DNA from: SIG480 sp045636165
GTDB lineage: Bacteria; Bacillota; Clostridia; Oscillospirales; JAAYXM01
Direction: 5' to 3'
DNA: 5,990 bases
Assembly: GCA_045636165.1 (NCBI GenBank)
Contig: JAZTWZ010000105.1
Coordinates: forward strand, 1 to 5,990
Of the stretch, positions 1 to 5,177 are shown piece after piece (position 1 is the stretch's first letter; every line of letters starts with the position of its first letter). The translations under genes and the position numbers were made by a program. The notes beneath the pieces were generated by a model. The model did not search any database. It saw only the letters and a list, made by a program, of their open reading frames with translations, and was not told where the DNA came from.

Positions 1-151
1 GAGGAGCATACAGTCCGATTGCGGAGAGGAAAACACCGAGAACGACATATCCCGTCAGAATTCGCGCGGGTGTGAGCTTTGTACGGTCAATCAGAATCTG
101 CCCGATTCCACAAAAAAGACCGCCGATTAGAAATGCTTTCAAATATTCCAT
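1..151 (-). CDS. spoVAE: Stage V sporulation protein AE (SpoVAE/SpoVAEB), N-terminal part, runs off the window
   Basis: This is the first 50 codons of a small integral membrane protein of the SpoVA dipicolinic-acid (DPA) channel, which acts in the forespore inner membrane during sporulation and germination. The protein begins MEYLKAFLIGGLFCGIGQIL. It then has the family-typical segment LIDRTKLTPARIL at residues 20-32, followed by a second hydrophobic stretch ending in GLYAP. Two membrane segments are visible, at about residues 5-21 and 31-48. Family members are usually about 115 residues, so more than half lies beyond position 1. The ATG at 151-149 is 3 nt after the spoVAD stop. Its ribosome-binding site, GAGGTG, is inside the last spoVAD codons, so the two genes are co-transcribed and probably translationally coupled. 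The identification rests on the conserved N-terminus and on synteny with spoVAD. Confidence 0.9.
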   Translation of the reverse strand, partial: MEYLKAFLIGGLFCGIGQILIDRTKLTPARILTGYVVLGVFLSAIGLYAP

Positions 152-154
152 ATC

Positions 155-1156
155 CTACACCTCAATTTCAACAACATGGCAGATTCCGGGTATTGTTTCG
201 CTCTGCTGGATGCTTGTGGGTGACTGAAGTGAACCCGTACCTGCAATGAGAATGCGCTTCCATTTTCCTTTTTTGAGTCCGTCCATGATAAACCCTGAGA
301 AGACCGTCGCGATGCATCCGCAACCTGATGCGCCCGAGTGCATATCCTGACTGTGTATATCAAACATCTCGCAACCGCAGTCGATGTAATTCTTTGAAAT
401 ATCAACCTTGTCACGCGAGAAAAGGTCAATGATTGTCTTTCTTCCGACCTCGCCGAGGTCACCCGTTGCGATTAGGTCATAGTCTGAAGGTGAGGTGTCC
501 GTGTTTCTGAAGTGTTTGCGAAGGCTTAAAAATGCTGCAGGAGCCATAGCCGCGCCCATGTTGTTCGCGTCCGATATTCCCGAATCGACAACTGTTCCGA
601 AGGTGGCTTTCGAGAGCTTCGGAGATGATGCATCGCCCTTTGCGGAAACTATCGCGCAGCCTGACCCTGTAACGGTACGCTGGGCAGTCGGCGGTCGTTG
701 ACCGCCGTAGGCAATCGGGTTGCGGTACTGGCGTTCAGCCGTGCAGAAATGCGAGGAGACGCATACCGCTACTCTCTCGAAGTTTTCTGCAGAGAGAAGA
801 AGCCCCGATATTGCAAGCGCCTCGGCAAAAGTGGAGCACGCGCCATACAGACCCAGAAACGGGATATCGTTATCGCGTGCGGCAAAGCTTGAGGCGATGC
901 ACTGATTCAGAAGGTCGCCGGAAAGAATACAGCCGATGTCCTTAGGGGAGAGAGATGCCTTTTTGAGAGCTTCATTGAATGCGGTTTTCTGAAATTTGCT
1001 CTCTGCCTGTTCCCAGGTTTTCTCCCCGAAGTGACCGTCAGAAACGGTGACATCAAAATGATCTGCAAGCGGACCTTCGCTTTCTTTTTTACCGACAACG
1101 CTTGCAGTTGAAATTATTTTCGGTTTATTATTAAAGACAACGGTTTCACGAGCCAC
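155..1156 (-). CDS. spoVAD: Stage V sporulation protein AD (SpoVAD), dipicolinic-acid binding, thiolase fold
   Basis: SpoVAD is a thiolase/ketoacyl-synthase-fold protein that binds dipicolinic acid and is needed to load it into the developing spore with the membrane SpoVA proteins. At 333 residues it is full length for the family (about 338). Visible landmarks are the LYGACSTFAEAL segment with Cys107 at the thiolase nucleophile position, the conserved block SSHFCTAERQYRNP at about 134-147, YGGQRPPTAQRTVTGSG at about 150-166, and a glycine/cysteine-rich stretch DMHSGASGCGC at about 271-281. The start is GTG at 1156-1154, chosen because a strong Shine-Dalgarno sequence, GGAGGTAG, sits 7-8 nt upstream and the family N-terminus (short, then a GKKESEGPL-like segment) fits. 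It heads an operon with spoVAE, 3 nt downstream. A sigma-G-like promoter precedes it, and a terminator separates it from ddh. SpoVAC, normally encoded just upstream in Clostridia and Bacilli, is not there. Confidence 0.95.
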   Translation of the reverse strand: MARETVVFNNKPKIISTASVVGKKESEGPLADHFDVTVSDGHFGEKTWEQAESKFQKTAFNEALKKASLSPKDIGCILSGDLLNQCIASSFAARDNDIPFLGLYGACSTFAEALAISGLLLSAENFERVAVCVSSHFCTAERQYRNPIAYGGQRPPTAQRTVTGSGCAIVSAKGDASSPKLSKATFGTVVDSGISDANNMGAAMAPAAFLSLRKHFRNTDTSPSDYDLIATGDLGEVGRKTIIDLFSRDKVDISKNYIDCGCEMFDIHSQDMHSGASGCGCIATVFSGFIMDGLKKGKWKRILIAGTGSLQSPTSIQQSETIPGICHVVEIEV

Positions 1157-1188
1157 AGTAAACTACCTCCGAAAACTTGTGTTTATTT

Positions 1189-1218
1189 TAGTATTTCGGA
1201 AAGTTTCCATAATATACA
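1189..1218 (-). promoter_or_regulatory. Putative sigma-G promoter of spoVAD-spoVAE
   Basis: On the minus strand TGTATA (1218-1213) is followed after exactly 17 nt by AATACTA (1195-1189). The known sigma-G consensus is about TGAATA-N17/18-CATACTA, so each box has one mismatch. The site lies 33 nt upstream of the spoVAD GTG start. In Bacillus subtilis the spoVA operon is a sigma-G regulon member, so the match fits the expected forespore-specific expression. The -35 box overlaps the T-tract of the preceding ddh terminator. This is inferred from sequence match only. Confidence 0.65.
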
Positions 1219-1250
1219 AAAAACCACATCGGGTTTTCCGATGTGGTTTT
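1214..1250 (-). terminator. Rho-independent terminator of ddh
   Basis: A 13-bp perfect stem (1220-1232 with 1238-1250) has a 5-nt loop. Read on the minus strand it ends in TTTTTTG. It begins 5 nt after the ddh stop codon. It isolates ddh from the downstream spoVAD-spoVAE operon. Confidence 0.92.
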
Positions 1251-1254
1251 AATC

Positions 1255-2238
1255 TTAAAGAAGTTTCTGTCGGAGAGTTGCCGCATCCTCTGGGTGGAGA
1301 TATGCCGGCGGAATGTCGAGAACGGTTTTTGCACCAAACGAACCCTCGTTGCAGAGCCTTGCAGCAGCACGCGCATAAGCAACAAGAACGCTTGCAGTAA
1401 ACTCAGGGTTTGAATCGAGTTTTAAGCTGTATTCAATGACATGGGAATTCTTGCCACCGTTTGTTTTTCCCGAACGGAAAACCTTTCCACCGTGGGGGAT
1501 GCCTGCGTGGTCACGGAGAAGCTCTTCCTGCGAAATAAAGTGAACCGTTGTGTCATAATCTGCAAAGTAGTTCGGCATAGTCTTTATCTCGTTTTCAATG
1601 CGAGCAAGGTCAGCACCCTCTTCTGCAACAACGAAGCACTCTCTGGTGTGTTTTTCGCGTGTTGAAAGATCAGGGTTTTCGCCGCGGCGAACGCTCTCAA
1701 GAGCAGATTCGACAGGAATGGTGTACTGTCTTGCATCAAGAACGCCGTCAATTCTGCGGATAGCATCTGAATGACCCTGACTTACGCCCTTGCCCCAGAA
1801 GGTGTAGCTTGCGCCACTGGGGAGAATAGCCTCGCCGTAAAGGCGGTTGAGTGAGAACATACCCGGGTCCCAACCGACGGAGATAACAGAAACACGCTTT
1901 CCTGTGCGGCTCTTTTTATCGACATTTTCAAAATGCTGAGGGATGTTTGCATGTGTATCAAAGCTGTCAATGACATTGAAATATTCTGCAAAATACGGAG
2001 TCTGCTCCGGAAGGTCGTTTGCGCTTCCGCCACAGAGGATGAGAACATCAATCTCGTCCTTCATTTTTACAGCTTCGTCAATATGGTAAACGGGAACACC
2101 GCTCTGAGTTTTTATGCTTTCGGGGGCTCTTCTCGTAAAAAGAGCTGTGAGCTCCATATCAGAGCTTTCGGAAACTGCACATTCAACGCCTTTTCCGAGG
2201 TTTCCGTAACCGAGTATTGCAACCTTCAGTTTGTTCAT
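1255..2238 (-). CDS. ddh: meso-Diaminopimelate D-dehydrogenase
   Basis: This NADP-dependent enzyme (EC 1.4.1.16) reductively aminates L-2-amino-6-oxopimelate (from tetrahydrodipicolinate) directly to meso-diaminopimelate. It is a one-step alternative to the acetylase/succinylase routes for lysine and cell-wall precursors, and acts in the cytosol. The 327 residues match the length of type I enzymes (about 320-326). The N-terminal Rossmann motif is GYGNLGKG (10-17), followed by FTRR (34-37), whose arginines suit the NADP 2'-phosphate. Family-diagnostic blocks are DSFDTHANIP (91-100), SVGWDPGMFSLNRL (120-133) and WGKGVSQGHSDAIRRIDG (148-165), with GIPHGGKVFRSG near 246-257. The ATG at 2238-2236 is preceded directly by an in-frame TAA, so the start cannot be further upstream. 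The nearest purine-rich ribosome site, AAAGG, is about 13 nt away, which is loose. The gene is a single transcription unit with its own sigma-A promoter and terminator. Confidence 0.95.
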   Translation of the reverse strand: MNKLKVAILGYGNLGKGVECAVSESSDMELTALFTRRAPESIKTQSGVPVYHIDEAVKMKDEIDVLILCGGSANDLPEQTPYFAEYFNVIDSFDTHANIPQHFENVDKKSRTGKRVSVISVGWDPGMFSLNRLYGEAILPSGASYTFWGKGVSQGHSDAIRRIDGVLDARQYTIPVESALESVRRGENPDLSTREKHTRECFVVAEEGADLARIENEIKTMPNYFADYDTTVHFISQEELLRDHAGIPHGGKVFRSGKTNGGKNSHVIEYSLKLDSNPEFTASVLVAYARAAARLCNEGSFGAKTVLDIPPAYLHPEDAATLRQKLL

Positions 2239-2258
2239 TTAAGAACCAACGCCTTTCG

Positions 2259-2267
2259 TGTTATGAT
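2259..2267 (+). promoter_or_regulatory. Possible extended -10 promoter reading rightward, overlapping the ddh promoter region
   Basis: TGTTATGAT (TG-N-TATGAT) on the plus strand has the same extended -10 form as the pyk promoter (TGATATGAT at 2606-2614). There is no good -35 at 17 nt. A start near 2274 would transcribe the remnant gene at 2295-2525, which has a terminator at its end. It is a weak call that depends on that interpretation. Confidence 0.3.
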
Positions 2268-2272
2268 GAATA

Positions 2273-2301
2273 ATTAAAACACAAACTGAGCCAAATGTCA
2301 A
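2273..2301 (-). promoter_or_regulatory. Sigma-A promoter of ddh
   Basis: On the minus strand a perfect -35 TTGACA (2301-2296) is followed by a 17-nt spacer and TTTAAT (2278-2273, one mismatch to TATAAT). The predicted transcription start is near 2266, giving a leader of about 28 nt. The -35 box is the second copy of a tandem heptamer TTGACATTTGACAT. The other copy (2308-2303) has no usable -10 at normal spacing. Confidence 0.8.
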
Positions 2302-2525
2302 ATGTCAAGAAGTTCTATACAACAAAGTATATCATGTATGCCGTTGAGAAGATATTTGAAACAGGTCGGGCTATCCCGGCTACTGTCGGTCAGATAATGT
2401 TGCATTAATTTTAAACCGAGGTTTGGGTATTTTGCGCACCGCACCGGGAGAATATGTACGAGCCGCAGTTTGTAAACTTTATCGACAGCACATGGCAGGT
2501 TATCCGCCACGAGCTCGGTGAATAA
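2295..2525 (+). pseudogene. Probable decayed plus-strand gene with two in-frame stop codons; family unknown
   Basis: One reading frame looks coding on both sides of two close stops. It opens at ATG 2295 (the frame is open from 2274) with MSNVKKFYTTKYIMYAVEKI and continues to TAA at 2406-2408. A second TAA follows at 2412-2414. The same frame then gives TEVWVFCAPHRENMYEPQFV, continuing NFIDSTWQVIRHELGE to TAA at 2523-2525. Codon choice (ATC, GAG, CTC, CGC, GTT) resembles the intact neighbours. A strong plus-strand terminator begins 13 nt after the last stop, as expected for the 3' end of a real gene. I see no good ribosome-binding site before ATG 2295, so the 5' end may also be lost. The C-terminal piece loosely resembles the end of LysR-type regulators, but the N-terminal piece lacks the usual helix-turn-helix, so I do not assign a family. 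It could instead be a short 37-residue ORF or a terminated non-coding RNA. Confidence 0.4.
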
Positions 2526-2537
2526 GACTTATATTAC

Positions 2538-2566
2538 AACACCTGCTTGCAAGCAGGTGTTTTTTT
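2538..2566 (+). terminator. Rho-independent terminator of the plus-strand remnant
   Basis: A perfect palindrome, AACACCTGCTTG followed by its complement (2538-2561), is followed on the plus strand by an uninterrupted T-run to 2566. The minus strand has no T-run after the stem, so it terminates rightward transcription only. It lies upstream of the pyk promoter, so it does not serve pyk, and no intact plus-strand gene precedes it in the window. Confidence 0.85.
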
Positions 2567-2605
2567 ATAATTTAAAATATATTTATTTATTTTTCTGTTA
2601 TTTTG

Positions 2606-2614
2606 TGATATGAT
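2606..2614 (+). promoter_or_regulatory. Extended -10 promoter of pyk
   Basis: TGATATGAT matches the extended -10 form TG-N-TATAAT with one mismatch. The -35 position at 17 nt (2586-2591, TTTATT) is poor, which is common for extended -10 promoters. The predicted start near 2621 gives an AT-rich leader of about 39 nt with no riboswitch-like structure. Confidence 0.55.
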
Positions 2615-2659
2615 ATATAAAGCGAAAAGTTTTTTTAATTTCGGAAGGATGATTTACAT

Positions 2660-4072
2660 ATGAGAAAAACGAAGATAGTTTGCACGATAGGACCTGCGAG
2701 CGAGGACGCGCGTGTATTTGAGCAATTATGCCTTGCTGGACTCAATGTAGCGAGACTCAACTTTTCTCATGGTACACACGCTGAGCATAAAAAGAAAATT
2801 GATATGATAAAAGAGATCCGCGACAAGTTAAATCTCCCGATTGCAATTATGCTTGACACAAAGGGACCCGAATATCGTATCGGCACATTCGAAGATGGAA
2901 AGATTGCGCTTTCCGACGGCGATACATTTATCTTTACGACCGATAATGTTGTCGGAGATAAAAACCGTGTTTCGGTAAATTACGACGGTCTTGCAAACGA
3001 CCTTTCGATAGGAGATTCGATTTCCGTAAACAACGGTCTTGTTCTGTTTAAGGTAAAGGAGATTTCCGGAAATAATGTTATCTGTGATGTTATTGCAGGC
3101 GGCGAGCTTTCAAACCGCAAGAGTATGAGTTTCCCGGGAAAGGTGCTCAAGAAGACCTTCTTAAGCGAGCAGGATAAAGAGGATATCCTTTTCGGAATTG
3201 AAAACGGAGTAGATTTTATCGCGGCGTCGTTTGTTTCCTCAAAACAGGATGTTCTTGACATTAAAAACTTCCTTGCAGAAAATAAGGGAGAAGATATAGA
3301 GGTTATCGCAAAGATTGAAAACCGTTCGGGTGTTGACAATATTGAGGAAATCTGCAAGGTCTGCGAGGGCGTCATGGTTGCCCGAGGTGACCTCGGTGTT
3401 GAGGTTCCGTATTCGGAGCTTCCTGCGATTCAGAAATATCTCATCACAAAATGCCGTCTTCTCGGAAAACGCGTCATCACCGCGACTGAGATGCTCGAGT
3501 CGATGATTCATAATCCGCGCCCGACAAGAGCTGAGATTTCGGATGTAGCCAACGCGGTTTATGACGGAACAAGCGCCGTCATGCTCTCGGGTGAGTCTGC
3601 GGCAGGAAAGTATCCGGTTGAAACGGTAAAGATAATGTCCGAAATTGTTGAAGAAACAGAAAAGAATATCCACTATGAAAAACGCTTCAAGACAAGCGAG
3701 TTCAAGATAAAGAACAAGGTTGACGCTATTTCCCACGCGACCTGCGGTATGGCGATAGACATCGGAGCAAAGGCGATTGTCGTAAGCTCAATGTCGGGTA
3801 TGACAGTTCGAATGGTATCGCGCTTCCGCGCACCGACAGATATTATCGGTATGGCGACGAATAAGGCTGTATGGTATAAGCTTGCTCTCTCCTGGGGCGT
3901 GCTTCCTGTTCTCAGCGAGCAGTTCAGTTCATCCGATGTTCTGTTCTATCACGCAACCCGTGCCGCACGCGAAAATCTTCCCTTGCAGAAGGGTGACCTT
4001 ATCGTACTTACAGGCGGTGTCATGAACGGAAAATCGGGCAACACAAACACGATAAAAGTCGAAGAAATATAA
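2660..4072 (+). CDS. pyk: Pyruvate kinase
   Basis: Pyruvate kinase (EC 2.7.1.40) transfers phosphate from phosphoenolpyruvate to ADP as the last step of glycolysis, in the cytosol. The 470 residues are the length of the basic enzyme (E. coli PykF is also 470), so the extra C-terminal PEP-utilising domain of Bacillus Pyk is absent. Active-site blocks are ARLNFSHG (31-38, with Arg32, Asn34 and Ser36), LDTKGPE (65-71), AKIENRSG with Lys218 and Glu220, ARGDLGVEVP (241-250) and TATEMLESM (274-282, where many enzymes have Gln in place of Glu277). Glu71 is at the position that goes with K+ dependence in this family. The B domain spans about 71-165. The C-terminal effector domain (about 350-470) ends in the usual NTIKV strand. 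The ATG at 2660 follows GGAAGGA with 10-nt spacing. The gene is monocistronic, and pfkA, often adjacent in Firmicutes, is not next to it. Confidence 0.98.
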   Translation: MRKTKIVCTIGPASEDARVFEQLCLAGLNVARLNFSHGTHAEHKKKIDMIKEIRDKLNLPIAIMLDTKGPEYRIGTFEDGKIALSDGDTFIFTTDNVVGDKNRVSVNYDGLANDLSIGDSISVNNGLVLFKVKEISGNNVICDVIAGGELSNRKSMSFPGKVLKKTFLSEQDKEDILFGIENGVDFIAASFVSSKQDVLDIKNFLAENKGEDIEVIAKIENRSGVDNIEEICKVCEGVMVARGDLGVEVPYSELPAIQKYLITKCRLLGKRVITATEMLESMIHNPRPTRAEISDVANAVYDGTSAVMLSGESAAGKYPVETVKIMSEIVEETEKNIHYEKRFKTSEFKIKNKVDAISHATCGMAIDIGAKAIVVSSMSGMTVRMVSRFRAPTDIIGMATNKAVWYKLALSWGVLPVLSEQFSSSDVLFYHATRAARENLPLQKGDLIVLTGGVMNGKSGNTNTIKVEEI

Positions 4073-4081
4073 ACGAAAAAG

Positions 4082-4114
4082 AAAATGGCTGTCGGTTATT
4101 TACCGACAGCCATT
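4082..4114 (-). terminator. Terminator hairpin shared by the convergent pyk and HprK-like genes
   Basis: A perfect 13-bp stem pairs 4084-4096 with 4102-4114 around a 5-nt loop. On the minus strand it is followed by TTTCTTTTTCG, a good but interrupted T-tract, so it mainly ends the HprK-like gene. On the plus strand the stem begins 12 nt after the pyk stop, with only a weak T-tail, so it probably also ends pyk. The last codons and stop of the minus-strand gene lie within the hairpin. Confidence 0.8.
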
Positions 4115-4797
4115 ATTGCATTATAAGCGGTTTCTGCTGCTGATATGTCCATGTTACACGAGATTTCAAAAAAACGGATGTTTTTTGAAACTGCATCAAG
4201 AGTTTCAAGAACGCTTCCTGCACCTGCTCCGTCGGGAATGTGGACAGCTGGGAGAAGTTTTGCTATAATCTCTGATCTCTGAAGCTCTCTCACGGAATTT
4301 TCTTTTGCGCGCTTTATAAAGCAGATGTCATAAAGTCGAGTGCGGCTGTTTTCGTTTATCTGCTCTTTTCCGCACCAGGGCGTACCGTAGCCGTAGGGGA
4401 CACCGTCGCAAAGTCTTATGAGGGGTTTGTCGCCGTTTATTATGCGAAGTCTGTCTCCGAGAAGCTTTTGCCAGAGTGCGGAATGTGTTGTCTTACCCGT
4501 TCCGCTTTCAGCACAGAGGAGAAGACCGTGACCGTCAACATCCATAAGAACACCGTGCATAAGAAAAATGCCGAGGCCTGATGCCTTGTCGGTTATCTTG
4601 CGATAAATCGCGAGCGTTTCAAGGTACTGCGGGGGGAAGTTCTGATTCTCCATATCCTCGAACATAATTTCCTCATCCGTTACCGAAACGGAAAAGACGG
4701 CAGGCTCGTCCGTAATATAATCACGGCACATTTTTTCGATGTATTTATATTTATTATCAATCTCAATTACGATATCAGCGACGCGGATATTGAACAT
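4096..4797 (-). CDS. HPr kinase/PEP carboxykinase-like P-loop protein, substrate unknown
   Basis: The 233-residue protein has a P-loop of the HprK/PckA type: GLLLCAESGTGKTTHSALWQ (91-110), with Lys102 and Thr103 as the ATP-phosphate binders. An acidic NGDKPLIRL segment (121-129, Asp123) is a likely metal-binding Walker B equivalent. YGYGTPWCGK (136-145) follows. The first 75 residues form a separate domain without recognisable motifs. There is no signal peptide or membrane segment. It is not a true HPr kinase: it is shorter (bacterial HprK is about 310 residues) and lacks the HprK signature context. It may phosphorylate a small molecule, peptide or protein. The start is ATG at 4797 because AGAGGTGG lies 5 nt upstream and a consensus promoter sits at 4832-4860. 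The longer frame starting at 4905 would begin upstream of that promoter. It is a single-gene unit between tRNA-Ala and pyk, with no partner gene nearby. Confidence 0.8.
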   Translation of the reverse strand: MFNIRVADIVIEIDNKYKYIEKMCRDYITDEPAVFSVSVTDEEIMFEDMENQNFPPQYLETLAIYRKITDKASGLGIFLMHGVLMDVDGHGLLLCAESGTGKTTHSALWQKLLGDRLRIINGDKPLIRLCDGVPYGYGTPWCGKEQINENSRTRLYDICFIKRAKENSVRELQRSEIIAKLLPAVHIPDGAGAGSVLETLDAVSKNIRFFEISCNMDISAAETAYNAIMAVGK

Positions 4798-4831
4798 ATC
4801 TTCCACCTCTTTCGGATAATCTCTACCGACA

Positions 4832-4860
4832 ATTATATTAAAAGCTAACTTTTTTGTCAA
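4832..4860 (-). promoter_or_regulatory. Perfect consensus sigma-A promoter of the HprK-like gene
   Basis: On the minus strand TTGACA (4860-4855), a 17-nt spacer and TATAAT (4837-4832) match the vegetative consensus with no mismatch. The transcription start should be near 4825, giving a leader of about 28 nt. This fixes the translation start at 4797 and predicts high constitutive transcription unless it is repressed. Confidence 0.9.
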
Positions 4861-4891
4861 GTAATGAGGAAAGGAATGCGTAGCATGAAAC

Positions 4892-4924
4892 AAAAAAGAC
4901 ACCAACCTTGCGGATGGTGTCTTT
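4892..4924 (-). terminator. Rho-independent terminator of the tRNA-Ala gene
   Basis: A 10-bp stem, 4895-4904 (AAAGACACCA) with 4915-4924, has a short inner CC/GG pairing in the loop. On the minus strand it is followed by a run of Ts down to 4892. It starts 6 nt after the tRNA 3' CCA end. Confidence 0.9.
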
Positions 4925-4930
4925 CCCGTT

Positions 4931-5006
4931 TGGTGGACCCGGTGGGGATCGAACCCATGACCTCTGCGTTGCGAACGCAGCGCTCTCCCAGCTGAGCTAC
5001 GAGCCC
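4931..5006 (-). tRNA. tRNA-Ala (anticodon CGC)
   Basis: The 76-nt gene folds as a full cloverleaf on the minus strand. The acceptor GGGCTCG pairs with CGGGTCC and includes the G3-U70 wobble pair that is the alanine identity element. The D-arm is GCTC/GAGC. The anticodon stem CTGCG/CGCAG carries the loop TTCGCAA, giving anticodon CGC for GCG codons. The T-loop is TTCGATC. The 3' CCA is encoded. The outermost T-stem pair (49-65) is an A-C mismatch; the rest is sound. The gene is single, with its own promoter and terminator. Confidence 0.97.
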
Positions 5007-5025
5007 ATATATCAAATACAAAAAT

Positions 5026-5054
5026 ATTATATCAAAAAGGAAACTTAAAGTAAA
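5026..5054 (-). promoter_or_regulatory. Sigma-A promoter of tRNA-Ala
   Basis: On the minus strand TTTACT (5054-5049, two mismatches to TTGACA) is followed by a 17-nt spacer and a perfect TATAAT (5031-5026). The predicted start is close to 5019, leaving a leader of about 13 nt before the mature tRNA. Confidence 0.7.
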
Positions 5055-5112
5055 CACCAAAAGGGAGAAAATGTCTTTTCCTTATTTATTATGTAAAAAT
5101 AAAAAATATTTC

Positions 5113-5141
5113 TTGCAAAAGGTGACAAAAATTGATAAAAT
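5113..5141 (+). promoter_or_regulatory. Candidate promoter of smc
   Basis: TTGCAA (5113-5118), a 17-nt spacer and TAAAAT (5136-5141) form the best-spaced pair in a very AT-rich stretch. TATAAT at 5141-5146 and TATGAT at 5149-5154 are alternative -10 boxes but lack a -35 at normal distance. smc therefore appears to start its own transcript, divergent from the tRNA gene. Confidence 0.4.
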
Positions 5142-5177
5142 ATAATGGTATGATTATGTTTAAAAGAGGTGGAGCTT

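Noticed and set aside
1933..2277. 114-codon plus-strand frame across the 5' half of ddh
   Set aside because: It mirrors the ddh coding strand, with no ribosome-binding site or recognisable product.
2298..2510. 70-codon minus-strand frame between ddh and pyk
   Set aside because: It has no ribosome-binding site, overlaps the ddh promoter and lies antisense to the more protein-like plus-strand frame.
2239..2659. Riboswitch (for example lysine) controlling ddh or pyk
   Set aside because: The predicted ddh leader is only about 28 nt and the pyk leader about 39 nt, too short for a known riboswitch plus expression platform.
3239..3736. 165-codon minus-strand frame inside pyk
   Set aside because: It is antisense to the conserved catalytic core of pyruvate kinase and has no motif or start signal of its own.
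4798..4905. Longer N-terminus for the HprK-like protein, starting at 4905
   Set aside because: The extra 36 codons run through the -35/-10 boxes of the gene's own promoter, and the 4797 ATG has a strong, well-spaced ribosome-binding site.
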